NCBI RefSeq assembly: GCF_003052605.1
Contig: NZ_QASO01000005.1
Coordinates: forward strand, 1-64,000
Source: Ectopseudomonas oleovorans
GTDB lineage: Bacteria > Pseudomonadota > Gammaproteobacteria > Pseudomonadales > Pseudomonadaceae
Length of the DNA stretch: 64,000 nt
Direction: 5' to 3'
Shown: positions 43,664-52,701 of the stretch, one piece after another
Numbering within the stretch: position 1 is the first letter of the stretch
Layout of the letters: each line of letters opens with the position of its first letter
Notes under the pieces: generated by a model
Database searches by the model: none
Told to the model about the DNA's origin: nothing
The model's input: the letters and a program-made list of their open reading frames with translations, nothing else
Program-made: the position numbers and the translations under genes

Positions 43664-46402
43664 TCAGCTGACCTTGAATACCTTCATCACTTCATCACCC
43701 AGGTGATTGATCACCTTTACGGCAATCCGGCCGGACTTCGGCTTGGGGAAAGGACGTGAGGTATCACTATTGAGCGAAGCCCAAGCGTCAGCGTCGATCT
43801 CGGCCTTGAGCGTGGTCTTCAGCGAGTTGTATGGATCATTCGCACCCAGAAAGTAAGCATGGCGGACGAAGAAGCTTTCTTCGTTGTAATCCGTGTCGAT
43901 GAACCAGCAGGCGATACCGTCGGCACCGTCGCTGATGACTTCGCCAGTCTGCGGTTTGAACACATCAACACCGAGTACCTTCACACGCATTTGGCCGTCG
44001 TCATGGGGGATAAGATCGATGTCCGGCTCACCGAAGATCACAAAAAGGTTGCCCTTCCCTGTGTTCTTCAGGTCTTCGGCCATGTGCAGGTCAGCGTTCA
44101 TGCGAGCCTTGAGCACTGGCAACTTGCCTAGCTTGGCGAACTCAGTGGTGTGAGCCTCGAAGTTGAAAGCGCAGGCAATAAGCACATCGAAGCCAGCGTC
44201 TGCAGCTTCACGCGCAGCAGCCACCAGATCGGCACGTTGCACGGTGCCGAACTCGGGACCAATGAAGATGGCTGCTCGTTTCTCTGACTCGCCTTCCAAG
44301 TAGCGCCCTTCGGCACACACCAAATCTCCCGGCCAGGGGGTAAGCGCGGTGAAGCTGATGCGGTCTTCCTTATGTGCCTGCTGCACACCAGCCGTTCTTA
44401 GATTCGTCAGAATTAGCTGCGGGAAGGATTGCTTAGCCGCATAGTCGGCACCTGGCTCGGATATCTGCAGTTGATCAATCAACTCGTCATTTTCATCTAC
44501 GCCCAGCGTGCGGTGCGGACTTAGACTTTCCACCGTGAAGGGACCTGCCACGCGTACGGCCTTCTTGTTCTCATAAGGCTTGTCGTAGAGGTACTCGAAT
44601 TCAGCCTTGGCGGCAATGGAGGCATCAATTTCACTCTGCCTAGCGATGCGCGCTTGCCACCATTCGGCGTGAATTTGTTTAGCCTTGTCCGACCAGTCCT
44701 TGCCCACGCTGCGTGGAATCTGCCATTCCTGCCAGGATTTTTTCAAAAGCGCATTCAGTTGCTCGCGCAGCGGCTCTAGTATTTGCTGCCACTTGTCCCA
44801 TATCACATCGATCTCGGCGTTGTTAGCGATAGATTTCAGCGTGATATGTGGCACACGGTCATAGACGAAGCCATGTCGAACATTGCCATGCACAGGTTGA
44901 CTGCTCGGTGCCGTGCGCGTGAGTTCGGCTTCTTTCAACTGGCCTTCGAGCGAGTCGGCTAGCAGGTAGAAGGGATAGCGTGCGCCCATGATGCGGGCGC
45001 GGGCAAGTGCCAGCGCTACACGCGAGGTGTCAATAGTAATCCAACGGCGCCCACCTTGTTCCGCTGCGGTTGCGGTAGTGCCGGAGCCGCAGGTCGGGTC
45101 AAGCACGAGGTCGCCGGGATCGGTAGCCAGTAACAAGCAACGTCCTATGATACTTGTCGATGTTTGAACGACATAAATCTTCGGATCAGATCGGCTTTGG
45201 ACAGCGCCACTGATGTCAGCCCAGAGATTTCCCATCGCACCATAACCAAAGTCATTTTGCGACCTGCGATAGTTGAGCTTCCCATTCTTTGTTACAACTA
45301 ATCGATCCGCCTTACCTAATCGAACGAGCCCCGACTCTTTAGTCTTAAATGTGCCTTTTCCTGGAGTGTGCTCTGCGCCAAACCACTCAAACTTGGTCAC
45401 ATCACCTTCACCCGCAGATCGCGAGCTTGTCAAATTATCCAACCGAAAAAATGTTCCATCAAAGTATCTTGAGGTATATCGGCTCTCTGAACTTTCGCTG
45501 CGACCAACATAAAGTGTTCGTGCCTTTGTTACTTCCTTGTTCTTTCCAAACCAAAGCACGAAATCACAAGTAGCACCGAGTAAAGTATTTCCTTCGCTGG
45601 TCGTCTTGCGCACGGTGATTTGGCTGATGAAGTTATCGTCACCAAATACTTCCTCCATTACCGCCCGTACTCGATGAACATTCTCATCGCCGATCTGCAC
45701 AAAGATCGAACCCGAGTCGGTCAGTAAATCACGCGCCACGGTCAGTCGATCTCTCAGATAGGTGAGATAGGAATGAATGCCGTCACGCCAGGTGTCTCGG
45801 AAAGCCTTGACCTGTTCTGGCTCTCGCGTGATGTGCTGCGCCTTACCATCCTTCACATCACGACTGGTAGTTGACCACTGGAAGTTGCTGTTGAATTTGA
45901 TACCGTAGGGTGGGTCGAAATAGATGCACTGGACTTTGCCACGTAGGCCCTCGCGCTCGGCGAGGCTTGCCATGACCTGCAGGCTATCTCCCAAGATCAT
46001 GCGGTTGGTCCAGTTTTGGTCGTGCTGGTAAAACTCCGTTTTGTCCGCCCCCTTGGGGATGCCGTTGAAGTCTGAAAACAGGTCAGCCGTGGCCTGTCCA
46101 GCATCGTGCTCACGCTCTCGTGTCTCGCGCAGCAGCTCGTCAATCAGCGCCTTGGGATGCACTTTCTCCTGAATGTAGAGTGGCGGGGCGTTGACGACGA
46201 GATCGCTCCAGTCCTGTTCATCTTTACCACGCCAAACGAGCTGAGGATCGAGATCGGTGTTACGCGGGTAGCGAATCTGCTTTGGCGTTGCAGGCTCCTG
46301 GACAAAGGATTGCTGCTCGGCAGAGGGGATATTTTTGCGCTTAGCGTCGTCGTGCTTGATGGTTTCTACAGTCTTGAGCTCGGGTTGCTTCGCCATGGTC
46401 AT
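43664..46402 (-). CDS. mod: Type III restriction-modification system modification subunit (Mod)
   Basis: This is a 912-residue DNA methyltransferase. The amino-methyltransferase motif DPPY (IYFDPPYGIKF) lies near residue 161, and the SAM motif LDPTCGSGTTATAAE near 434. This beta-type order is typical of type III Mod, usually an N6-adenine enzyme. The region between the motifs (about residues 267-421) should be the target-recognition domain, and its DNA is visibly more AT-rich than the rest. Its start overlaps the res stop by four bases. Confidence 0.92.
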   Translation of the reverse strand: MTMAKQPELKTVETIKHDDAKRKNIPSAEQQSFVQEPATPKQIRYPRNTDLDPQLVWRGKDEQDWSDLVVNAPPLYIQEKVHPKALIDELLRETREREHDAGQATADLFSDFNGIPKGADKTEFYQHDQNWTNRMILGDSLQVMASLAEREGLRGKVQCIYFDPPYGIKFNSNFQWSTTSRDVKDGKAQHITREPEQVKAFRDTWRDGIHSYLTYLRDRLTVARDLLTDSGSIFVQIGDENVHRVRAVMEEVFGDDNFISQITVRKTTSEGNTLLGATCDFVLWFGKNKEVTKARTLYVGRSESSESRYTSRYFDGTFFRLDNLTSSRSAGEGDVTKFEWFGAEHTPGKGTFKTKESGLVRLGKADRLVVTKNGKLNYRRSQNDFGYGAMGNLWADISGAVQSRSDPKIYVVQTSTSIIGRCLLLATDPGDLVLDPTCGSGTTATAAEQGGRRWITIDTSRVALALARARIMGARYPFYLLADSLEGQLKEAELTRTAPSSQPVHGNVRHGFVYDRVPHITLKSIANNAEIDVIWDKWQQILEPLREQLNALLKKSWQEWQIPRSVGKDWSDKAKQIHAEWWQARIARQSEIDASIAAKAEFEYLYDKPYENKKAVRVAGPFTVESLSPHRTLGVDENDELIDQLQISEPGADYAAKQSFPQLILTNLRTAGVQQAHKEDRISFTALTPWPGDLVCAEGRYLEGESEKRAAIFIGPEFGTVQRADLVAAAREAADAGFDVLIACAFNFEAHTTEFAKLGKLPVLKARMNADLHMAEDLKNTGKGNLFVIFGEPDIDLIPHDDGQMRVKVLGVDVFKPQTGEVISDGADGIACWFIDTDYNEESFFVRHAYFLGANDPYNSLKTTLKAEIDADAWASLNSDTSRPFPKPKSGRIAVKVINHLGDEVMKVFKVS

Positions 46403-49400
46403 GCTTTCTCGCTGTCGGCCAGCACGGTGGCGGACTCGATCATTTTGTTGAATTCGTTTTCGATTTTTTCAGCAAAATCGTGCTGCATCTGGAATACGTC
46501 GGTGAGCTCAGCAAAGGCCCAGCGGCCGTAGCTGCCGAGGTGATTCACGCCGGGCACCCAGTAGGTATCCATAGTGGACTTCTTTTCCACCGCGTCTTCG
46601 CCGCGATAGCCCTTGATCTCAACAACGAGGTTGAGCAAATCGTCAGGGCCGCGGCCATCGTCGACACGCACGATGAAGTCCGGCAGATATTTGCGCATTT
46701 CCGAGCCGAAGCGATACGGTACTTCGAAACCGAGACCGTGGTTTTTCACGTAGGCCCGCACTTGCGGGTGCCGCTCAGCGACACGGCAGAATTCAGCCTC
46801 CCAGTCGCTATCGAGGACTACCCAGTTGACGTGGCTGTACTGAGAGCTGGTTTCCCAACGGCTAGTCTTAGAGGTGTTGAAGCGCACATTCCGGGTTGAT
46901 CCACTGGGGTTGTATGGATCAAGCAGCGCCTTGATGGGGCGGTCACCGAGAAAGTGCCGAGTAATGGCCGCAGTGATCTTGTTGCAGGCCATGTCGGCCA
47001 GTTCCTGATACATCAGCAGGGCGGGATAAGTATCGCCTTTGCAGATGAGACAGGTGTCCAGCCATTGCTTGGTGATGCGCTTGAGCTGGCCGAAGAGGTG
47101 CAGCCTGGGTTCCTCGCCGGGATCTCGCCACTTGGTGTAGAGCAAGTGCTGTGTAAGGTTGAAAACCAGGCTGGAGGGGCGCATGTCCCCAAGATGCTGG
47201 AGCGTCATATCTGCCGACTCGCCGATGATGCCGGCATTTTGCGTTTGCGATGGGCCTACCAACGCGGGCGTAAGCACGAGTTTGGACTCATCATTAAAGT
47301 CAGCAGCTAATCGCTCCTCAGGCAGCTCGACTCGATAGCCTTCGACACGTGGAAAGACAATCTCCAACGCATCGCGCTCAGGACGCATCGCTTTGATCTG
47401 CACAGTTTCGCGCGGTGTGGAAGGCGTTGCGATTACTGGTTTGGCGGTGAAGTCGAAGGGGATACCGAACACATCGGCATATTCGACGTTGAACAAGCCC
47501 TCGTCGTTTAGCTCGTAGGATTGACGGCGCAGAGCGCGGCCAATGACCTGCTCACACAAAAGCTGAGTGCCAAAAGCGCGGATGCCTAGTACGTGGGTAA
47601 CGGTATTGGCATCCCAACCTTCTGTGAGCATTGATACCGACACAACGCAACGGATCGAGCCACCCAACTGCCCAACCTTGCCGACCGTATTCATTACCTC
47701 GCGCAGCAGCTCCTGATCCGTAACGTTGTCAGCCGCTCGTACGTCTCCGCTACGTTCAACGATCTCACGGCGGAAACGCTCAATTTCATCTGCAGCCATG
47801 TTGCGGAAGTTATCGTCCAACGCATCACCGGCTTCGAGCTGTTCGCTGTCGATAAGTAAGGTGTTTGGGCGCGGCAACGGATTGCCGTGTTCATCGAAGT
47901 TACGAAACAAGGCAAGGCGGCCATTTTCCGGTGTCGATGTTCCGTTGTCGTTCTTGCGAATGAAACCTGAAATGTAGTCATATACCAGCTTGGAGATAGC
48001 GGTGTTCTGGCAAACGACGATGAAGCAAGGTGGAACACTGATCCCAGCGTCCTGCCATTTTGCGTAAGTCTTCTCATAGTGCCCGTAGAGGGCTTGCAGA
48101 GCTGTCTGCAGCCTTGTCGGAAGTTTGAGTGGATCGAGATCCTGATTGGAGCCACGCCCTTTCTTGGGCATGTCCTTGCGGATGTTTTCCCACAGGTTGC
48201 GGAACATCGGCATCTCATCGCCAGTGATGTTTTCTGCAACAGGGACGCGTGGCAGCTTGACGATGCCGCACTCGATGGCGTCCATCAATGAAAAGTCGCT
48301 CATCGTCCACGGGAACAAGGTGCCTTCGACATAGCCAGAACCGGCCAGAAAAAAAGGGGTGGCCGAGAGGTCGATGACGCGATTAACTCCCAGCTTGCGG
48401 TTGACCGCTTCCAACCCGGAAATCCAAAGGCGGGCAGCTTCGTTCTCATCCTTGGCGTGCGCCTTAGCTTCTTTCAGGGCTTCTCCCGTAAGCGGATTGC
48501 CCTTGTCATCAATGTAGTCGTCATCCGACGCAGGCTTTTCCCGGTAGCAGTGATGCGCTTCGTCGTTGATGACCATGATGTTCTTCATGCCCATCAAATC
48601 CGACATCACGCGTTGAATCATCTGCCCTTCAGTTTCAAGCGTTAGGGGATCATCGCCAGTTCGCCCCTTGAGCAGTTGCCTGCCGCCCTTTGAAATTTCA
48701 ATACGCTCGCGCAGCTTGAAGGCGTGGTAGTTGGTTATGACGATCTTGGCTCGGGAAATGCCGTCAAGCATGTCACTCGGAACAAGCTCGCGCTCCTTGT
48801 AGTAGCTATCAGGATCGTTAGGCTGCAGCACGCGCAGACGATCCTTGATGGTGAGGCCAGGAGCGCAGAGCAGGAATCCTCGCGTAAAGTGCTTGCTGGC
48901 AGGACTACGCACGGCGTTGATGGTCTGCCAGGCAATGATCATCGCCATAACCGTGGTCTTGCCGGCACCCGTAGCGAGCTTGAGCGCCAGGCGCATCAAC
49001 TCAGGATTGGCGTCCTTGTTGGCAGCCGCGAGGTGCTCCAGCAGCTCTTTGCCAGGCTTGGATAAGGGCGCGACCTCTGTAAGCCAAATCGCCGTTTCAA
49101 CTGCTTCGACCTGGCAAAAGAACGGGCGCACACCATGAAAATCGTGATGTCGCCAATGCTGGAGCAAGCGTGCCGTTTCGGGGGTAACCTGCCATTGGCT
49201 CGCAGGCAGCGCACGCCATGTGTCTACATGGCCACGGACTTTATTGATGATTGAGGTGGGATCGTATTGCTGTTTGCCTGTGGACAGCCCTTTGCCTTCG
49301 TCAAAGAGAAAACCATCCTGCTTCGGAGTCACCTTCTGCTTCTTAGGCTTTGGAATCGGCGTTATGAACTGCGCTTTACGCCGATCTTCAATGATCTTCT

Positions 49401-49494
49401 GTGTCGGTTGGCCAGTTTCGTCTAGCTCCCAGTGACGGCTAGGGCGCTGGTATGGGGAATTCAGGATCGGGTGATCGAAAAACGGGTTCGACAT
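46399..49494 (-). CDS. res: Type III restriction enzyme subunit (Res)
   Basis: This 1031-residue SF2 translocase-nuclease has Walker A LATGAGKTTVMA near 174-185, a DEAH box (MVINDEAHHCYRE) near 312 and a downstream helicase segment (EQVIGRALRRQSYE). A C-terminal PD-(D/E)xK nuclease lies near 938-965 (LPDFIVRV, then LVVEIKG). Type III enzymes cut only when two sites lie in inverse orientation and need Mod. I chose ATG 49494 (FFDHPILNSPYQ follows); a longer in-frame extension looks non-coding. It is the first gene of the res-mod-helicase operon. Confidence 0.92.
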   Translation of the reverse strand: MSNPFFDHPILNSPYQRPSRHWELDETGQPTQKIIEDRRKAQFITPIPKPKKQKVTPKQDGFLFDEGKGLSTGKQQYDPTSIINKVRGHVDTWRALPASQWQVTPETARLLQHWRHHDFHGVRPFFCQVEAVETAIWLTEVAPLSKPGKELLEHLAAANKDANPELMRLALKLATGAGKTTVMAMIIAWQTINAVRSPASKHFTRGFLLCAPGLTIKDRLRVLQPNDPDSYYKERELVPSDMLDGISRAKIVITNYHAFKLRERIEISKGGRQLLKGRTGDDPLTLETEGQMIQRVMSDLMGMKNIMVINDEAHHCYREKPASDDDYIDDKGNPLTGEALKEAKAHAKDENEAARLWISGLEAVNRKLGVNRVIDLSATPFFLAGSGYVEGTLFPWTMSDFSLMDAIECGIVKLPRVPVAENITGDEMPMFRNLWENIRKDMPKKGRGSNQDLDPLKLPTRLQTALQALYGHYEKTYAKWQDAGISVPPCFIVVCQNTAISKLVYDYISGFIRKNDNGTSTPENGRLALFRNFDEHGNPLPRPNTLLIDSEQLEAGDALDDNFRNMAADEIERFRREIVERSGDVRAADNVTDQELLREVMNTVGKVGQLGGSIRCVVSVSMLTEGWDANTVTHVLGIRAFGTQLLCEQVIGRALRRQSYELNDEGLFNVEYADVFGIPFDFTAKPVIATPSTPRETVQIKAMRPERDALEIVFPRVEGYRVELPEERLAADFNDESKLVLTPALVGPSQTQNAGIIGESADMTLQHLGDMRPSSLVFNLTQHLLYTKWRDPGEEPRLHLFGQLKRITKQWLDTCLICKGDTYPALLMYQELADMACNKITAAITRHFLGDRPIKALLDPYNPSGSTRNVRFNTSKTSRWETSSQYSHVNWVVLDSDWEAEFCRVAERHPQVRAYVKNHGLGFEVPYRFGSEMRKYLPDFIVRVDDGRGPDDLLNLVVEIKGYRGEDAVEKKSTMDTYWVPGVNHLGSYGRWAFAELTDVFQMQHDFAEKIENEFNKMIESATVLADSEKA

Positions 49495-50138
49495 AAATAG
49501 AAACCTGCGCTCCTTGGTATTGTCGTGCGGTTGGGCAACGTACTGGTCACATTTTGCACCCAACTGTATCGGCACATGCTTGGGATTGAGCCTTCCGCGT
49601 CCCATTACCGAAAAAAGCGAAGGATAACTGTTTGTGATGCCGAATTGGTGGCTATCTCGATTTGCGCAGCACACTAATCGTCGCCCAGACTAAAGGTCGA
49701 AGGATGTAATCACCTAGCGCAGACCAGCCGTTGGTTTGTATACCAGGGGGCATTTACCGGCAGCCAACTACGCCACAGTAGGTTGCCATCCTGAAACCCT
49801 CGGGCTAGAGTGCGCCCGTCGTGGTAAGTCCCGCGACCGGGAGTCGAAACCCGCTTTGTCTGAGGGCGCGGCAGCGTTCATAGCGGCGTAGCAGGTACCT
49901 TGTACCCAGCTACTGCATTTCTATGGCGGGCCGTGCGGGGCAGGCTTTTGCCTGGCCGGTTCCCTCGGACGCCGGTATTTCGACCCCCGTACGGTTCGCC
50001 ACCATTACCGAGTCGAAACGGTGTTGGTGGTTCCTCTCACTGTCCGAGGAGCATAAGGAATGCGCTACCCCTTTTTTACCCGAGAGCTCCGCCTTGGGCT
50101 TCAGGTCTTGCTATTCACCTCTAATCAGGAGGTGCGCC
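49495..50138. other. Non-coding leader of an integrative-element remnant
   Basis: About 640 bases without a convincing gene, upstream of two small genes. The block CATAAGGAATGCGCTACCCC, and the end CTCTAATCAGGAGGTGCGCC just before the next start, match my memory of the leader before accessory genes in ICEclc/PAGI-2-like elements. That link is recollection only. The last AGGAGG is a strong ribosome-binding site. Confidence 0.4.
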
Positions 50139-50408
50139 ATGGCTGAGTTCGAATCCTGCGTTGTACCTTTTCCGTTGCAGCGAAGCCCGCTGAATGAATC
50201 CGAACGCTCTCCCCTACCCTCTGAGGCTGCAGCTGAACTGCGTGGCGTCATGCTCGGCAATCTGCTCGATCAACTGGCTGAGCCTGACGGCTTTCAGCCT
50301 ACAGATCTGCGCGTGCGCATCGCTGCTTACTCAGCGCTGGCTCTGCTCGATGAGATGGTCGTGCTCTATCGCCGCGCCCTCTCTGATGTTCGAGGAGGTG
50401 CCAAATGA
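50139..50408 (+). CDS. Hypothetical protein of integrative-element type, 89 residues
   Basis: The ATG at 50139 has AGGAGG seven bases upstream. The product is soluble and helical (AAAELRGVMLGNLLDQLAE, then LRVRIAAYSALALLDEMVVL). Its stop overlaps the start of the next gene by four bases. I cannot name a domain. It lies in what looks like a remnant of an integrative element. Confidence 0.65.
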   Translation: MAEFESCVVPFPLQRSPLNESERSPLPSEAAAELRGVMLGNLLDQLAEPDGFQPTDLRVRIAAYSALALLDEMVVLYRRALSDVRGGAK

Positions 50409-50752
50409 GCAAGGGTGTGATGACCTACCTTCCACCTCACGACGGCCATCCAGGTATGGAGATCACCTGGGCTGCCGATTGCAGAGAGGCATTCGACCAG
50501 GGCGTGAAGCTGGCACAAACCTGGCTCGATAACGCCCGCAGTGGATGGCTCTGGGCAGTCATGATCGCCGAGCGCGATCTGCTGCCCTGCGCTATTGAAA
50601 GACGAGCTTTTGAGGTGGGTTTCCTGAGTCGTATCCACCAGCGTATGTGCTCGCATCTTCGCTGCGGTGAACAGGCCGAGATCTATACCGCCGGTGATTC
50701 CCTTGGCCACAGAAAGACCCTGACGCTCGCCGAAGCGAGCTGTCAGGGCTGA
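50405..50752 (+). CDS. Hypothetical protein of integrative-element type, 115 residues
   Basis: This frame starts in ATGA overlap with the upstream gene, a sign of coupled translation. The product contains AREAF-like and WAADCREAFDQGVKLAQTWL segments and three cysteines, and it looks soluble. No catalytic motif is visible. Genes like this are common between conserved functions in ICEs. Confidence 0.6.
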   Translation: MSKGVMTYLPPHDGHPGMEITWAADCREAFDQGVKLAQTWLDNARSGWLWAVMIAERDLLPCAIERRAFEVGFLSRIHQRMCSHLRCGEQAEIYTAGDSLGHRKTLTLAEASCQG

Positions 50753-51240
50753 CCTGAGCCATGGCAAATGCCAAGAAGTGGCCTGTTAAAACAGACCAGG
50801 AAGGAAGGTTCTGAGCTAACGGAGTGCAGGGGCAGCGTACTGACTCTTTGCACTTCGTTAGCCCAGAGACCGAGAATATTTCGGTAGCGGCCGTCTGCCA
50901 ATCGTTTTGATGGGGCACTGGTTAGAAGTGGCGGCCAGCCTCGCTACTTTCTCGTTGTTGGTGCAGGCCACATCCGCAGTTCTACTGTTCGCCAACAACG
51001 CCTCTGGGCGTTTTAGACCGTATCGATAGAGCCTGCGCGCTTCGCTTGCTGGTGGCGCCTGTGCGATCGGTGGAATGGCGGTCTTGCTGTCTCCTCTCAC
51101 CCTATCACGGCGTTCTCGCCGTCAAGGGCTGCACGCGCTTCGCGCGTTTGCGGCTGGGCCGGCTATCGCCCCCTGACTGCTGCGCTGCGCCGTGCTGGGC
51201 CGGTTCCGGGCAATTCCGCCCGAGCAACTGGAGCACGATC
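50753..51240. other. Non-coding region upstream of truncated radC
   Basis: Nearly 490 bases without a convincing gene. The section 51090-51240 (GGCGTTCTCGCCGTCAAGGG onward, ending GGAGCACGATC) resembles leaders that I remember before radC-like genes in ICEs. Hairpin potential is present (GCGCTTCGCGC at 51134-51144). Confidence 0.4.
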
Positions 51241-51495
51241 ATGTCGCAGCTTTCTCTCGCCTTCGACGCTTCTCTGATGATTCGCGACGAGCAAGGTCGC
51301 TATCTGCCTGCCACTGCAGAACAGATCCTGGACGCTGCTCGCAAGGTGATCGATCAGAAGGTTCAGCGAGGCGCAGCCTTCACGTCTTCGGAGCTGGTCA
51401 AGGAGTACCTGGTCGCGAAGCTGGATGGCTTTGAGCGCGAGGTTTTCGCAGCGCTGTTTCTGGATGCAAGGCCACCCGCGAGTACAGATCGATGA
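51241..51495 (+). pseudogene. radC: RadC-like JAB-domain protein, truncated
   Basis: From ATG 51241 the product begins SQLSLAFDASLMIRDEQG and continues with [40 protein letters not shown] and ALFLDA, the start of the RadC/MPN domain. In complete relatives FLDAQHR and the metal-binding HxH-type motif follow. Here the reading turns into RPPASTDR and stops, because the sequence joins an IS3-family fragment at about 51470-51480. The catalytic metal site is therefore missing. Confidence 0.8.
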
Positions 51496-51684
51496 CCACC
51501 GCCAGATAGAGACAACTTTCCCCCGTGGGCAGGTAGGTGATGTCGCCCACCCATTTCTGATTCGGTGCCGATGCCGTGAAACCCTGCTTGAGCAGGTTAT
51601 CTGACACCGGAATAGAGTGGCGGGAGCTGGTGGTGGCCTTGAACGTTCTGGCGCCTTTGGCACGCAGCTCAGCCCAGCCAATAC
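51480..51684 (-). mobile_element. IS3-family transposase (OrfB) fragment
   Basis: On the minus strand the frame reads [20 protein letters not shown], then [30 protein letters not shown] and VVIDLYSR. This is the central part of an IS3-family OrfB, with the first Asp of the DDE triad in GDITYL. It ends at the radC junction and lacks both its N terminus and the last catalytic Glu, so it is inert. Neither IS end is visible. Confidence 0.8.
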
Positions 51685-51686
51685 CC

Positions 51687-52409
51687 CTATCTGAGCTGTG
51701 CTACGCAGGGCTGGAGACGCTCACTTTCCCGCTTGACGAGCCTGTAGCACTCGCAACACAACTGCTCCAGCTGATGCCGATCGAGTACGGTAATGGTCTC
51801 GGCGTCGTAATCGATTATCCCTTGGCGCCTGAGCTTATCGGCAGCGCCTACCATGTTCGTGCGACTCGTACCGGGCCTGTCTCCAAGCAACTCTTGCGGC
51901 ACCGTCGCACCGTTACCCGGCAGATGATCAAGCCAGAGCAAGAGCAGGCGACAGAGCTGCTGATCGATAGAATGATGCCGGGTACAAACGGCGGCCTGCG
52001 CCATCTGCGCGATCAAGGTTTGCGTATAACGCAGCACGAGTCCCAGCAAATCTCCGTGACGGTCGAACTCATCCTTGAGCAGCGCACCCTCGAGGCGAAA
52101 GGCATGGCCGCTGCGCTGAACCACGGCACGGCTCGGGAGATTCTCCCCGCCAATCGACAAGGCAATACCCACCATCCCGTCATCTCCAACGACCGAAATC
52201 TCCGTCGCGGCGCCGTGCTCTGTCTGGTAGAGCAGAGAAATGAGGGCATCGACCGGGAAATAGACGTGACTCATCACATCATGTCGCTCATGGAGAACCT
52301 GGCCTGATGCAAGATGCACCCGCTCAAGGTGTGAAAAGAGCCGTGTACAGACATCCGGTGATAGCGCACTGAGCAGATGATTTCGCAGAGGCAGTGGTAG
52401 TTCTTGCAT
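51687..52409 (-). CDS. Crp/Fnr-family transcriptional regulator
   Basis: This 240-residue protein has an N-terminal cNMP-binding-like beta roll ([36 protein letters not shown]) and a C-terminal winged helix ([19 protein letters not shown]). It lacks the clear cAMP-contact residues of Crp and has no Fnr-type iron-sulfur cysteine cluster. The start is ATG 52409. It is divergent from ndvB, with a 292-base gap, so it may control that gene; this is inference. Confidence 0.85.
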   Translation of the reverse strand: MQELPLPLRNHLLSALSPDVCTRLFSHLERVHLASGQVLHERHDVMSHVYFPVDALISLLYQTEHGAATEISVVGDDGMVGIALSIGGENLPSRAVVQRSGHAFRLEGALLKDEFDRHGDLLGLVLRYTQTLIAQMAQAAVCTRHHSIDQQLCRLLLLWLDHLPGNGATVPQELLGDRPGTSRTNMVGAADKLRRQGIIDYDAETITVLDRHQLEQLCCECYRLVKRESERLQPCVAQLR

Positions 52410-52701
52410 GTTCGATCTCCCGCAGTACAAGCGCAACGCAGGCCCAGCATACGCCGAGAATACGGGCCGTCAGTACGCTGGGACACAAACGCCGCTAGAG
52501 GCGGGCTCCGTGACTGAGCAAAGCCTGGAATAACGCCTGGAGAGCCCGGTAGCTATGTGCGGCAGCGGACAGACGTCCCACCTGTTTCAGGGCCTGATGA
52601 CTGTTCACGCATCTGCATCCGCGCAACGGCATGCTGGCAACCCTGGAGTGATTCCTCTGCGCTGGCCTGCCCGAACGCTGACGCCGCACGCCAGGAAGCA
52701 T

